A stretch of DNA of 12,328 nucleotides from JAICWP01 sp035935775 (GTDB lineage Bacteria > Acidobacteriota > Terriglobia > Terriglobales > Acidobacteriaceae): positions 1 to 12,328 of the forward strand of contig DASYWT010000364.1 of NCBI GenBank assembly GCA_035935775.1. Direction: 5' to 3'. The translations under genes were made by a program, and so were the position numbers. Positions within the stretch are counted from its first letter, which is position 1. Every line of letters starts with the position of its first letter. A model generated the notes under the pieces. It did no database searches. It saw only the letters and a list, made by a program, of their open reading frames with translations, and was not told the DNA's origin. Shown here piece by piece: positions 1-6,530 of this stretch.

Positions 1-365
1 AGTTCCGGCGTCGTGCCGCCGCCCACGGGCACGGTAATCGCGGCATCGGCGTAGTAGCCGTCCACCACCACACCGCAGTCAATCGAAACAATGTCACCAG
101 CCTTCAGCACCCGCCGGTTCGACGGAATCCCGTGCACAATCTCCTGGTTCACCGAGGTGCACAACACGCAGGGATAATCGCGGTAGCCTTTGAATGCCGG
201 CCGGGCGCCCAGTTCCCTGATCTTTTTCTCCGCCGCCAGCTCCAAGTCCATGGTGCTGGCGCCCGGAACCGCCAGGTCGCGCACCATATCCAGAACCTGG
301 CGCAAGATGCGCCCGCTGTGCCGCATTTTCTCGATCTCAGCCTGCGACTTACACACGATTGCCAT
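1..365 (-). CDS. map: Methionine aminopeptidase type I, 5' part only
   Basis: This enzyme removes the initiator methionine from nascent proteins in the cytoplasm and uses two divalent metal ions. I translated it by hand: it starts at ATG 365-363 and remains open to the window edge, giving about 121 codons of an expected 250 or so. The reading begins MAIVCKSQAEIEKMRHSG. It contains SVNQEIVHGIP, whose His78 matches the conserved substrate-site His of the family (E. coli His79). It also contains GDIVSIDCG and DGYYADAA, whose Asp96 and Asp107 match metal ligands Asp97 and Asp108 of E. coli. The remaining metal ligands lie outside the window. The start is only 2 bp after the adk stop codon, which suggests translational coupling. 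The secY-adk-map order is standard, so both position and motifs support the call. The open end is due to the window edge; I see no sign of a broken gene. Confidence 0.93.
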   Translation of the reverse strand, partial: MAIVCKSQAEIEKMRHSGRILRQVLDMVRDLAVPGASTMDLELAAEKKIRELGARPAFKGYRDYPCVLCTSVNQEIVHGIPSNRRVLKAGDIVSIDCGVVVDGYYADAAITVPVGGGTTPE

Positions 366-367
366 TC

Positions 368-1096
368 CTAAGCGCCCCCGGACTGCGTGCCCACGGTGGC
401 GTTTCGTAGACGTTCAATTGCCTCGGCGATCTGCTGAGTAACGTCCTCCACATCCACATCGCCGTTTATATGCACCAGCCGCCCGCGGCGCCGATAGTAG
501 GCGGCCAAGGGGCGGGTTTGCAGGTCATAAGCCTTCAGGCGTTCGCTGATCACTTCCGGCCGATCATCGTTGCGTATCACCAGCTTGGAGCCGTCCACGT
601 CACACACGTCCGGCACCCGGGTAGGCTGCGTGTGGATGTTGTAGATACGACCGCAGGTAGGGCAAGAACGACGTCCCGAAAGCCTGTACAAAAGATTATT
701 GTAATCTACGTCGAACTGCACCACAACCGGGGGCTCGCACGGCTTCTGGTTTTCAAAGAGCGTCTCCGCCAGAAAGCGGTCCAGCCACTGCGCCTGCACC
801 ACGGTGCGCGGAAAGCCGTCCAGGATGAACCCACGCCCGCAATCCTTGTCCACCAGACGCTCGCCTACCATCCGGTTGACCAGGTCGTCCGGCACCAGTT
901 CGCCCCGGCCCATCATGGCCCTGGCTTTGCGCCCTAATTCCGTGTCCTTTGCCACGTTATCGCGCAGAATGTCGCCGGTAGAGATCTGCGGAATGCCGTA
1001 CCGTTGCGCGATCCGCTTGGCCTGCGTGCCCTTGCCTGCGCCGGGCGGACCAAGCAGAATGATCGGGCCCACATTGTGCGCCGTTGCCTCCGCCAT
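368..1096 (-). CDS. adk: Adenylate kinase, zinc-LID type
   Basis: Adenylate kinase catalyses ATP + AMP = 2 ADP in the cytoplasm. The 242-residue product has the P-loop GPPGAGKGT at residues 16-24, the AMP-site motif STGDILR at 39-45 and FILDGFPRT at 90-98. Its LID domain (about 140-180) carries Cys145, Cys148, Cys165 and Asp168, spaced C-x2-C-x16-C-x2-D. This is the structural zinc site known from Gram-positive enzymes such as that of Bacillus subtilis; the E. coli LID lacks it. The protein is somewhat longer than the usual 214-220 residues, with about 8 extra N-terminal residues and a loose C-terminal tail. I used ATG 1096 as the start; a GTG at codon 9 is an alternative because the family normally begins close to the IILLG strand. 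The stop is TAG, 2 bp before map. A 172-bp gap separates it from secY, so it could have its own promoter. Confidence 0.96.
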   Translation of the reverse strand: MAEATAHNVGPIILLGPPGAGKGTQAKRIAQRYGIPQISTGDILRDNVAKDTELGRKARAMMGRGELVPDDLVNRMVGERLVDKDCGRGFILDGFPRTVVQAQWLDRFLAETLFENQKPCEPPVVVQFDVDYNNLLYRLSGRRSCPTCGRIYNIHTQPTRVPDVCDVDGSKLVIRNDDRPEVISERLKAYDLQTRPLAAYYRRRGRLVHINGDVDVEDVTQQIAEAIERLRNATVGTQSGGA

Positions 1097-1144
1097 TAAC
1101 TGGTCCGTACCTGTCCTTGCGGCCGCTCGCCCGATGCGACCGGA

Positions 1145-1173
1145 AAATTAATTCAGGCTCGACATCTGCTCAA
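1145..1173 (-). promoter_or_regulatory. Weak sigma70-like promoter candidate for adk-map
   Basis: Read on the minus strand, TTGAGC (1173-1168) and TAATTT (1150-1145) are separated by 17 bp. The -35 matches the TTGACA consensus at 4 of 6 positions and the -10 matches TATAAT at only 3 of 6. It lies about 50 bp upstream of the adk ATG, a plausible place for a secondary promoter. Such matches arise often by chance in AT-richer gaps, so this is a weak call. Confidence 0.22.
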
Positions 1174-1240
1174 ACCGTCCGCCTTCTGGGGCCTCCTCTG
1201 GAAACCTGGCAGGACGGCAACCGTCAACCTTCATTTGCCC

Positions 1241-1268
1241 AATTACAAATTACTCAGTTACACAATTC
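1241..1268. repeat. AATTAC-type octad block after secY
   Basis: On the plus strand the units are AATTACA, AATTACTC, AGTTACAC and AATTC, ending against the secY stop codon. It belongs to the same family as the blocks at 4324-4350, 6531-6570 and 6596-6631. Only one orientation is present in this gap. Confidence 0.7.
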
Positions 1269-2669
1269 CTAGGCCCAAGTGCGGCGACCACGTATCCGGC
1301 TGCGGGGACTGAAACCTTCGTAGTGACGCATGATGAGCTGCGCCTCGATCTGGGTCACGGTGTCCATGGCAACGCCCACCACGATCAGCAGCGAAGTACC
1401 GCCGAAATAGAAAGTCACGCCTAACCCGTTGGTCACCCAGGTGGGTAATCGCTCGAAAAACGCCCCCAGCGCTCCCGGCAGGTGGTTCAGGTGAATACCG
1501 GCAATCATCCACTCCGGCAGGAAGGAGATGATGATCAGGTATAGGCCCCCCACCAGGGTGATGCGGGTGAGGCTTTCGTTGATGTAGTCAGCCGTCCTCC
1601 GCCCCGGCCGGATGCCGGGAATGAACCCGCCGTACTTCCGCATGTTGTCGGCAACCTCATTGGGGTTGAAGACAATGGAGACGTAGAAGTAGGCGAAGAA
1701 AATGATGCCCACCGCGTAAAGCACGGTATAGAGCGGCTCACCCCAGCCCAGGGCGCGGATCAATCCGCCGAAATAGCGATTGTCGCGAAATGCGAAGCCC
1801 GCGGTCTGCGGCAGGGTCAGAATGGAGGAAGCGAAAATCACCGGCATGACGCCGCCGGCGTTCACCCGCAGCGGCAGGTGAGTGGATTGCCCGCCCATGA
1901 TCTTGCGTCCGACTACCCGCTTGGCGTACTGCACGGGAATGCGGCGCTCGGCACGCTCCACAAATACGATAAACGCCACCACTGCCAGCATCATTACCAC
2001 CAGCAGCACCATGGCGGGAGCGGTGAAGGTACCCCAGGCGTCGGTCCTGGCCTTGTCAATCAGGTCTACCACGCCGCGCGGCAGGCCGACCACGATGCCG
2101 GCAAAAATCAGAATGGACATACCGTTGCCGATGCCGCGCTCGGAAATCTGCTCGCCCAGCCACATCACGAACACGCTGCCCGCGGTGAGAGTCAGCATGG
2201 TCATCAGGATGAATCCGGGCCCGGGATTGGTCACGAAGGCGGTGCCGCCCGAAACCGTCGAGCGCTCCAGCGTAATGGCGATTCCCAACGACTGCACCGC
2301 GCTCAGGCCAAGGGTCATGTAGCGGGTCCACTGCGTAATCTTCTTGCGCCCCAACTCGCCTTCTTTCTGCAGCTTGGCCAGGGGCTCATAAACCACGGTC
2401 AGCAACTGCAGAATGATGGAGGCGGTAATGTAGGGCATGATGCCCAGGGCAAAGACGGTCAGCCGGCGCAATTGCCCGCCGCTGAACAGGTCCACAAATC
2501 CCAGGAACGTGCCCTGGTTCTGCTGAAAGAACTGCTGCAGCAGATCGGCGTTGATTCCGGGCGTGGGAATGTGTCCGCCCAGCCGGTACACCGCCAGCAT
2601 CGCCAGGGTGAAAATGATCCGCTTTCGCAGGTCGGGAATGCGGAATACATTGGCAAACTTCTCAAGCAT
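1269..2669 (-). CDS. secY: Preprotein translocase channel subunit SecY
   Basis: SecY is the pore of the SecYEG translocon in the inner membrane; it passes unfolded preproteins and inserts membrane proteins. The 466-residue product shows ten hydrophobic segments, roughly at 18-36, 70-92, 118-136, 152-172, 183-203, 218-237, 272-292, 312-333, 370-390 and 415-435. Family signatures are GEQISERGIGNGMS (172-185), the cytoplasmic loop IPVQYAKR (244-251), NPNEVADNMRKYGGFIPG (335-352) and the C-terminal MRHYEGF. The plug region lies around 55-68. Length and topology are normal for the family. ATG 2669 directly follows the rplO stop codon (TAAATG), and an AGAGG about 11 bases upstream lies inside the end of rplO, so translation is probably coupled to L15. 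The stop is TAG 1271-1269. This is the standard position at the end of the spc operon. Confidence 0.98.
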   Translation of the reverse strand: MLEKFANVFRIPDLRKRIIFTLAMLAVYRLGGHIPTPGINADLLQQFFQQNQGTFLGFVDLFSGGQLRRLTVFALGIMPYITASIILQLLTVVYEPLAKLQKEGELGRKKITQWTRYMTLGLSAVQSLGIAITLERSTVSGGTAFVTNPGPGFILMTMLTLTAGSVFVMWLGEQISERGIGNGMSILIFAGIVVGLPRGVVDLIDKARTDAWGTFTAPAMVLLVVMMLAVVAFIVFVERAERRIPVQYAKRVVGRKIMGGQSTHLPLRVNAGGVMPVIFASSILTLPQTAGFAFRDNRYFGGLIRALGWGEPLYTVLYAVGIIFFAYFYVSIVFNPNEVADNMRKYGGFIPGIRPGRRTADYINESLTRITLVGGLYLIIISFLPEWMIAGIHLNHLPGALGAFFERLPTWVTNGLGVTFYFGGTSLLIVVGVAMDTVTQIEAQLIMRHYEGFSPRSRIRGRRTWA

Positions 2670-3116
2670 TTACTGAAGAACCTCTACCTTCCCGCCGGCT
2701 TTGGTGATCTTTTCCTGCGCCGACTTGGAAAACTTGTGCGCGTGCACCGTGAGCGCCGAACTGAGTTCGCCGTCGCCCAAGATTTTTACCAGTTGCTCTG
2801 CTCGTTTGATAACTCCCGCCTTCGCCAGCACTTCCGGCGTGATGGTGCTTTCGCCCAACCTACCCAGCTTTTCCAGGTTTACCACCGCGTACTCCTGGCG
2901 AAAGATGTTGGTGAAGCCGCGCTTGGGCAGGCGGCGGTGGAGCGGCATCTGGCCGCCTTCAAAACCACGCATCATGCGCGAGCCGGAGCGCGAGCGCTGG
3001 CCCTTATTGCCGCGTGTCGCCGTCTTGCCCATGCCTGAACCCATGCCGCGGCCCACACGCTTGCGCTTCTCGCTCGCCTTGCGCGGCGCCCTGATGGTGG
3101 AAAGATTCGTCGCCAT
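2670..3116 (-). CDS. rplO: 50S ribosomal protein L15
   Basis: L15 is a late-assembly protein of the large subunit that contacts 23S rRNA through a long N-terminal extension. The 148-residue product has the typical basic, glycine-rich N-terminal part: KRKRVGRGMGSGMGKTATRG near residues 17-36, then GQRSRSG and GFEGGQMPLHRRLPKRGF (52-69). The globular C-terminal half ends AGGKVEVL. Length is normal (about 145-150). It follows rpmD after 22 bp, where no strong Shine-Dalgarno is visible. Its TAA stop is immediately followed by the secY ATG without a spacer. The L30-L15-SecY order is universal in spc operons. Confidence 0.97.
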   Translation of the reverse strand: MATNLSTIRAPRKASEKRKRVGRGMGSGMGKTATRGNKGQRSRSGSRMMRGFEGGQMPLHRRLPKRGFTNIFRQEYAVVNLEKLGRLGESTITPEVLAKAGVIKRAEQLVKILGDGELSSALTVHAHKFSKSAQEKITKAGGKVEVLQ

Positions 3117-3138
3117 ATGCTTATTCTCTCAAATCCGC

Positions 3139-3342
3139 TTACTCGACTATTTCAACCAGGTGCGGCACCTTGCCCACCATGCCACGAATGGATGGCGTGT
3201 CCTCCCGCTCAATCACCTGGTTCAAACGGGTGAATCCGAGGCCGCGCACCACTTTCTTGTGCTTCTGGGGAGCGCAAATTGCCGAGCGCACCCACTTGAG
3301 CTGTATCTTGCCCGCCGCCTTCTTCTTTTTTTCTGCCGTCAT
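3139..3342 (-). CDS. rpmD: 50S ribosomal protein L30
   Basis: L30 is a small protein of the 50S subunit. The 67-residue product contains the family core KIQLKWVRSAICAPQKHKK, then VVRGLGFTRLNQ and a C-terminal IRGMVGKVPHLVEI, matching the usual beta-alpha-beta fold. It is a few residues longer than the usual 58-60 because of a lysine-rich N-terminus (MTAEKKKKAAG). It starts 2 bp after the rpsE stop. A GGAGGAG Shine-Dalgarno, formed by the last codons of rpsE, sits 8 bases before the ATG, so L30 is probably coupled to S5. Some bacteria lack rpmD; here it is intact. Confidence 0.95.
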   Translation of the reverse strand: MTAEKKKKAAGKIQLKWVRSAICAPQKHKKVVRGLGFTRLNQVIEREDTPSIRGMVGKVPHLVEIVE

Positions 3343-3344
3343 CC

Positions 3345-3854
3345 TTACAGCTCCTCCACCGCTTTGCCGCGCAGCGCCGCCACCGCATCCCTGTTCTTCA
3401 GCTTGCGCAGCGCGTCGAAGGTGGCTTTCACCACATTATGAGGGTTGGTAGTGCCAATAGATTTGGTGAGCACATTCTGCACCCCCGCCGAGGTCATTAC
3501 CGCCCGCACCGCGCCGCCGGCAATTACGCCCGTGCCTTCTGGCGCCGGCTTGAGCAGCACCATGCCGGAGCCGAAGCGCCCCAGCACGCTGTGCGGGATG
3601 GTGGTTTGCCGCAGATTCACCTGCATAAGGTTCTTCTTGGCGGCCTCGATCCCCTTGCGGATCGCCTGGGGAACTTCCTTGGCCTTGCCGGAACCGTAGC
3701 CCACCACCGCCGCCGTCGGATCGCCCACTACCACCAGCGCGGCAAACGAAAGGTTCTTGCCGCCCTTCACCACCTTGGTGACGCGGTTGATGGAGACCAC
3801 CTGGTCCTTCAGTTGGTACTGCCCGGGATCAAGCTTTTTAATTACTGTTGGCAT
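3345..3854 (-). CDS. rpsE: 30S ribosomal protein S5
   Basis: S5 lies at the mRNA entry side of the 30S subunit and affects decoding accuracy. The 169-residue product has the N-terminal double-stranded RNA-binding fold (about 12-78), with VVSINRVTKVVKGGKNLSF carrying the loop where spectinomycin-resistance changes occur in E. coli S5. The C-terminal domain has GSGMVLLKPAPEGTGVIAGG followed by GVQNVLTKSIGTTNPHNVV and ends RGKAVEEL. Length is normal (about 165-170). The TAA stop is 2 bp before rpmD and the last codons supply the rpmD ribosome-binding site. Upstream is a 90-bp gap with a hairpin element, and the S5 start itself has only a weak Shine-Dalgarno. Confidence 0.97.
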   Translation of the reverse strand: MPTVIKKLDPGQYQLKDQVVSINRVTKVVKGGKNLSFAALVVVGDPTAAVVGYGSGKAKEVPQAIRKGIEAAKKNLMQVNLRQTTIPHSVLGRFGSGMVLLKPAPEGTGVIAGGAVRAVMTSAGVQNVLTKSIGTTNPHNVVKATFDALRKLKNRDAVAALRGKAVEEL

Positions 3855-3889
3855 TCTGGACTCGCTTCACTTCCAAATCGTCATTGTTA

Positions 3890-3938
3890 ATCCTGAGCCA
3901 GGACGCGCTTAACAGACGCGCGTCCGAGGCGAAGGACC
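3890..3938. repeat. Dispersed hairpin element, full copy B (rplR-rpsE gap)
   Basis: This copy begins ATCCTGAG and ends GAAGGACC, with a perfect 8-bp internal inverted repeat: GGACGCGC at 3901-3908 and GCGCGTCC at 3918-3925 around a 9-base loop. It aligns over its whole length with 12163-12209; only two extra bases in the right arm and a handful of substitutions differ. There is no T-run after the stem on either strand, so it does not look like an intrinsic terminator. Confidence 0.75.
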
Positions 3939-3944
3939 TCGGGC

Positions 3945-4310
3945 TTAAAACCGCAGTCCCGCTTCCCGCGCCGCATCCGCCAGGGCCTTGATGCGCCCGT
4001 GGTACAGGTACCCGCCGCGATCGAAGACCACCTGCTTGATGCCCTTCTCCTGCGCCCGCTGCGCTACTTTCTTGCCCACTTCCTTGGCGGCCGCCAGGTT
4101 GCCCCCGGTCTTGCGCTCGCCTTTCTTGCCTTCGGCGGAGCTGGCGAAAACCAGGGTCTTGCCCTGCATGTCGTCCACCAGTTGCACGTAGATGTGGTTA
4201 AGCGACCGGTAAACGTTCAGCCGCGGCCTCTCCGGCGTACCCAGCATGTTCTTGCGGATGCGCTTATGAACCCTCTGCCGTGTTTCGTTCTTCGATGCTT
4301 GCGTCAGCAT
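3945..4310 (-). CDS. rplR: 50S ribosomal protein L18
   Basis: L18 binds 5S rRNA with L5 and helps anchor the central protuberance of the 50S subunit. The 121-residue product has the basic N-terminus (RQRVHKRIRKNMLGTPERPR), the strand pair RLNVYRSLNHIYVQLVDD and the diagnostic C-terminus FDRGGYLYHGRIKALADAAR followed by EAGLRF. Length is normal (about 117-122). The start at ATG 4310 puts the common KxxTRxRxHxRIR pattern near residue 10, and an AGGA lies about 10 bases upstream. It sits between rplF and rpsE as in other spc operons. Both flanking gaps (93 and 90 bp) contain repeats. Confidence 0.97.
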   Translation of the reverse strand: MLTQASKNETRQRVHKRIRKNMLGTPERPRLNVYRSLNHIYVQLVDDMQGKTLVFASSAEGKKGERKTGGNLAAAKEVGKKVAQRAQEKGIKQVVFDRGGYLYHGRIKALADAAREAGLRF

Positions 4311-4323
4311 GGTCTCAAATCCT

Positions 4324-4350
4324 AATTACCCAATTACAAAATTACTCAAT
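4324..4350. repeat. AATTAC-type octad block (rplF-rplR gap)
   Basis: Three period-8 units, AATTACCC, AATTACAA and AATTACTC, are followed by AATCC. They run straight into the short dispersed element at 4349-4369. Same family as the secY-adk and rplX-rplE blocks. Confidence 0.75.
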
Positions 4351-4369
4351 CCTTGGCTTCGCTCAGGAT
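4349..4369. repeat. Dispersed element, short copy C
   Basis: On the minus strand this reads ATCCTGAGCGAAGCCAAGGAT: the two ends of the larger element (ATCCTGAG and AAGGA) joined without the internal GC-rich stem. It can fold into a 21-base hairpin with five perfect end pairs. It lies in the opposite orientation to copies A and B. Confidence 0.6.
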
Positions 4370-4403
4370 GATCGCCGCGGGCTCAGGCGCCCACAAAACG
4401 CGA

Positions 4404-4943
4404 TCACTTGGCTCCTGTTTTTCCAACCTTCTTCTTCAACCGTTCGCCCACATAACGCACGCCCTTGTTCTTATACGGGTCGGGCGGGCGCAAGCCGCGC
4501 ATCTCGGCGGCCACCTGTCCCACCTTCTGGCGGTCAATCCCGCTGACGGTCAACCGCGTCTGCTTGGGATCAATCGCCACCGTCACACCCGAAGGCAGTG
4601 GATATTCGATAGGGTGGGAGTAGCCAAGGCTGAACACCACCGTCTCCTTGCCTTTCAGTTCGGCGCGGTAGCCAATGCCCACAATTTCCAGTTCCCGGGT
4701 CCAACCCTTGGTAACGCCCTCGACGGCATTGTTGACCAGGGCGCGCGCCAGTCCGTGCAGAGCCGCCTGGTTGTCGTTTTCCCGCTCCGCCACCAGGTGC
4801 CCGTCTTTCTGGTCCATTTTGATGCCCGTCGGCAGGTGAGTTTCCAGTTTGCCTTTCGGCCCCTGCACCGCCACTACGTTCCCCTGGATGTTGACCTTCA
4901 CTTCCTTGGGAATGGCGATCGGCTTTCTTCCAATTCTCGACAT
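4404..4943 (-). CDS. rplF: 50S ribosomal protein L6
   Basis: L6 sits near the base of the L7/L12 stalk and the sarcin-ricin loop, where elongation factors bind. The 179-residue product begins MSRIGRKPIAIP, the family start, and has the two similar alpha-beta domains (about 1-82 and 83-179). The second domain ends with SGIDRQKVGQVAAEMRGLRP followed by PDPYKNKGVRY, the conserved rRNA-binding C-terminus. Length is normal (about 177-180). The stop is TGA 4406-4404. No strong Shine-Dalgarno is visible before ATG 4943; the upstream 85-bp gap consists largely of degenerate heptads. Confidence 0.97.
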   Translation of the reverse strand: MSRIGRKPIAIPKEVKVNIQGNVVAVQGPKGKLETHLPTGIKMDQKDGHLVAERENDNQAALHGLARALVNNAVEGVTKGWTRELEIVGIGYRAELKGKETVVFSLGYSHPIEYPLPSGVTVAIDPKQTRLTVSGIDRQKVGQVAAEMRGLRPPDPYKNKGVRYVGERLKKKVGKTGAK

Positions 4944-4961
4944 AATCGGCTCTCTAAAACC

Positions 4962-5010
4962 GCTCTTGGCTGTTGGCCCTTAGGTCCTGAGCATTAACTG
5001 TCAGCCCTCA
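4962..5010. repeat. Degenerate heptad block (rpsH-rplF gap)
   Basis: Seven consecutive 7-base units can be laid out in phase (GCTCTTG, GCTGTTG, GCCCTTA, GGTCCTG, AGCATTA, ACTGTCA, GCCCTCA), with the GC/AG at the unit start and T-rich middle best kept. It is more worn than the heptads at the rplC-rpmC end. Confidence 0.5.
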
Positions 5011-5028
5011 GCACCGTGATTCGCCCAG

Positions 5029-5427
5029 CTACCAGACTTCGCACAGAATCTCGCCGCCTACGCCTTCCTTGCGCGCCTGGCGTCCGGTCATGACCCCGCG
5101 CGGCGTGGTCAGGATGTTGATGCCCATGCCGCCCAGCACGCGTGGAATCTCGCTGCGCCGCACGTACACGCGGCACCCCGGTTTCGACACCCGCGCCAGA
5201 TTGGAAATGGCAGCCTCGTCGTTGTTGCTGTACTTCAAATAAATCCGCAGCACCTTGTGCCCTTCTTCTTCCACCGCCTTGAAGTTGGCGATGTAGCCCT
5301 CCTCCTTGAGGATGCGGGCGATCTCCAGCTTCAGCTTGGAAGCGGGCATGTCCACTTTCTGGTGCCGTGAGCGGATGGCATTGCGAATCCGCGTCAGAAA
5401 ATCTGCCACCGGGTCGGTCAACCTCAT
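5029..5427 (-). CDS. rpsH: 30S ribosomal protein S8
   Basis: S8 is a primary 16S rRNA binding protein of the 30S central domain and, in E. coli, the translational repressor of the spc operon. With ATG 5427 the product has 132 residues, the standard length. It begins MRLTDPVADFLTRIRNAIRS like other S8 proteins and ends TTPRGVMTGRQARKEGVGGE followed by ILCEVW, the conserved C-terminus. The reading frame is open further upstream to a TTG at 5502, but that extension is not S8-like and overlaps a repeat and a stem-loop, so I rejected it. An AGGAG lies about 10 bases before ATG 5427. The long 160-bp gap to rpsN contains structured sequence that could serve as a control site; that is inference. Confidence 0.96.
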   Translation of the reverse strand: MRLTDPVADFLTRIRNAIRSRHQKVDMPASKLKLEIARILKEEGYIANFKAVEEEGHKVLRIYLKYSNNDEAAISNLARVSKPGCRVYVRRSEIPRVLGGMGINILTTPRGVMTGRQARKEGVGGEILCEVW

Positions 5428-5447
5428 CTTCTCGCTTCTCCTCACAT

Positions 5448-5489
5448 CGTCGCCCGTTTGCTCCGCCCAGCGGAGAACCTGCGGCGACG
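5448..5489 (-). promoter_or_regulatory. Compound stem-loop just upstream of rpsH
   Basis: There are two nested inverted repeats. The outer arms are CGTCGCC (5448-5454) and GGCGACG (5483-5489), 7 perfect pairs. The inner arms are CTCCGC (5461-5466) and GCGGAG (5470-5475) around a 3-base loop. It lies 20 bases upstream of the S8 start, next to the Shine-Dalgarno, and is not part of the tandem repeats. S8 autoregulation is known in E. coli, but the site there is at the rplE start; a role here is speculative. Confidence 0.4.
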
Positions 5490-5495
5490 GATTAC

Positions 5496-5535
5496 GTTTC
5501 AATGTTTCAGAGTTTCAAGGTTTCAATGTTCGACT
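5496..5535. repeat. GTTTCAAx octad block, rpsH side
   Basis: Period-8 units on the plus strand: GTTTCAAT, GTTTCAGA, GTTTCAAG, GTTTCAAT, GTTCGACT. It faces an inverted block at 5547-5578, so the two can pair in RNA with a loop of about 11 bases. Confidence 0.8.
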
Positions 5536-5546
5536 CTCTCTTGCCC

Positions 5547-5578
5547 CGAACCTTTGAAACTCGCGAAACCTTGAAACC
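5547..5578. repeat. GAAACCTT octad block, rpsN side
   Basis: Period-8 units CGAACCTT, TGAAACTC, GCGAAACC and TTGAAACC, the inverted partner of 5496-5535. It ends 9 bp before the rpsN stop codon. Confidence 0.8.
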
Positions 5579-5587
5579 TTCCTCGCT

Positions 5588-5776
5588 TTACCAGGACGAT
5601 TTCGACACGCCGGGAATCTCCCCGCGCAGCGCCAGTCCGCGGAAGCACAGCCGGCAAATGCCGAATTTGCGCAGGTAACCGCGCGGCCGCCCGCACAACT
5701 TACAGCGGTTGTGCTGGCGCGTCGAAAACTTCGCTTTTTTCTTCACATCTTTGACGTACTTTGCGGTGGTCGCCAT
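5588..5776 (-). CDS. rpsN: 30S ribosomal protein S14, zinc-binding (type Z)
   Basis: S14 is a small protein of the 30S head. With ATG 5776 the product has 62 residues, the usual size of the short zinc form (61), and ends GVSKSSW like other type Z proteins. Cys25-x2-Cys28 and Cys41-x2-Cys44 form the zinc ribbon in CKLCGRPRGYLRKFGICRLC. The longer S14 form without cysteines (about 100 residues) is not present here. The open frame continues upstream into rplE, but that part does not resemble S14, and an AAGGGG Shine-Dalgarno precedes ATG 5776 closely. It lies between rplE and rpsH, the standard place. Confidence 0.97.
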   Translation of the reverse strand: MATTAKYVKDVKKKAKFSTRQHNRCKLCGRPRGYLRKFGICRLCFRGLALRGEIPGVSKSSW

Positions 5777-5805
5777 AAACCCCTTTTGCAATGTCTCATT
5801 CAGTT

Positions 5806-5838
5806 CGGAAACCTTGAAACCTGCAAAACTTTGAAACC
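5806..5838. repeat. GAAACCTT octad block (rplE-rpsN gap)
   Basis: Units of about 8 bases (CGGAAACC, TTGAAACC, TGCAAAACT, TTGAAACC) lie directly after the rplE stop. Same family as 5547-5578 and 7042-7073. Only one orientation is seen in this 67-bp gap. Confidence 0.65.
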
Positions 5839-5843
5839 TTCTT

Positions 5844-6464
5844 TCAAGTCCGGAACGGCATGCCCATGTGCCGCAGCAGGGCTCGCGCCTGGTCATCGGA
5901 ACCGGCGCTGGTGACAATGGTGACGTTCATGCCCTTCAGTTTGTCCACCTTGGCGTAATCAATCTCGGGAAAAATCAGCTGGTCGCGCAGGCCCAGCGTG
6001 TAGTTCCCCCGGCCATCGAACGACTTGGTGGAAACGCCACGGAAGTCGCGCACCCGCGGCAGCGCCACATTGATCAACCGGTCCAGGAACTCGTACATGC
6101 GGTCGCCGCGCAGAGTCACCATGGCCCCGATGGGCATGCCCGCGCGTACTTTGAAGGCCGCGATGGACTTCTTCGCCTTCGTAATCACCGGCTTTTGGCC
6201 CGTGATCTGCGCCAGGTCATTCGACAACGGGTCGAGCAGCTTGGCATTCTGCGTGGCTTCTCCCAGCCCCATGTTGACCACCACCTTGTGCAAGCGAGGC
6301 ACAGACATGGGATTCTTCAGTTCGAATTCCTTCATCAGCGCGGGCTTGATTTCCTGCTCGAAGCGCACCCGCAGGCGCGCCGGTTCTTTGCCCCGAGCCT
6401 TCGCTTCCTGCCGCTGCTCCGGCTTGGCTTCCGCTGCTTCCGTCTTTTTTGGTGGTTTCGCCAT
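5844..6464 (-). CDS. rplE: 50S ribosomal protein L5 with N-terminal extension
   Basis: L5 binds 5S rRNA and contacts S13 in the bridge between subunits. The family core starts near residue 32 and includes MSVPRLHKVVVNMGLGEA (53-70), ITGQKPVITKAKKSIAAFKV (87-106), RDFRGVSTKSFDGRGNY (139-155) and FPEIDYAKVDK (165-175). The product has 206 residues, against about 179 in most bacteria. The excess is a charged, low-complexity N-terminus of roughly 27 residues rich in K, E and A. No good internal start is visible between residues 2 and 43, so the extension is probably real. The Shine-Dalgarno before ATG 6464 is weak. L24-L5-S14 is the canonical order. Confidence 0.96.
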   Translation of the reverse strand: MAKPPKKTEAAEAKPEQRQEAKARGKEPARLRVRFEQEIKPALMKEFELKNPMSVPRLHKVVVNMGLGEATQNAKLLDPLSNDLAQITGQKPVITKAKKSIAAFKVRAGMPIGAMVTLRGDRMYEFLDRLINVALPRVRDFRGVSTKSFDGRGNYTLGLRDQLIFPEIDYAKVDKLKGMNVTIVTSAGSDDQARALLRHMGMPFRT

Positions 6465-6530
6465 TTTCTACTTCGTTTCTCTTACGGTTTCAGGAAGCCA
6501 GCACTTAGCTGGTAGAGCCCGGTTCGTAAG

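Larger units (their letters stand above)
1097..1268 (-). other. secY-adk intergenic leader, 172 bp
   Basis: This is the longest gap in the window. Next to the secY stop it holds a short AATTAC-type octad block (1241-1268). The rest is unique sequence with a weak promoter-like pair at 1145-1173 and a small inverted pair, CCGTCC at 1175-1180 and GGACGG at 1212-1217. I see no ORF or RNA gene in it. Confidence 0.5.

Noticed and set aside
470..937. 155-codon plus-strand frame inside adk
   Set aside because: It is antisense to a clear adenylate kinase, has no family features and no ribosome-binding context that I can see.
1878..3038. 386-codon open frame on the plus strand across secY and rplO
   Set aside because: Its translation is His/Gln-rich with no recognisable domain, and it is the antisense shadow of two certain genes in GC-rich DNA.
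3890..3938. Intrinsic terminator between rplR and rpsE
   Set aside because: There is a strong stem but no T-run on either strand after it, and termination inside the operon would cut off essential genes.
5428..5502. Longer S8 start at TTG 5502
   Set aside because: The added residues do not resemble S8, would be encoded by a stem-loop and part of an octad block, and ATG 5427 gives the standard length with an AGGAG upstream.
5777..5917. N-terminally extended S14 overlapping rplE
   Set aside because: The extra part is a different frame of rplE plus octad repeat; ATG 5776 has AAGGGG and yields a typical 62-residue protein.
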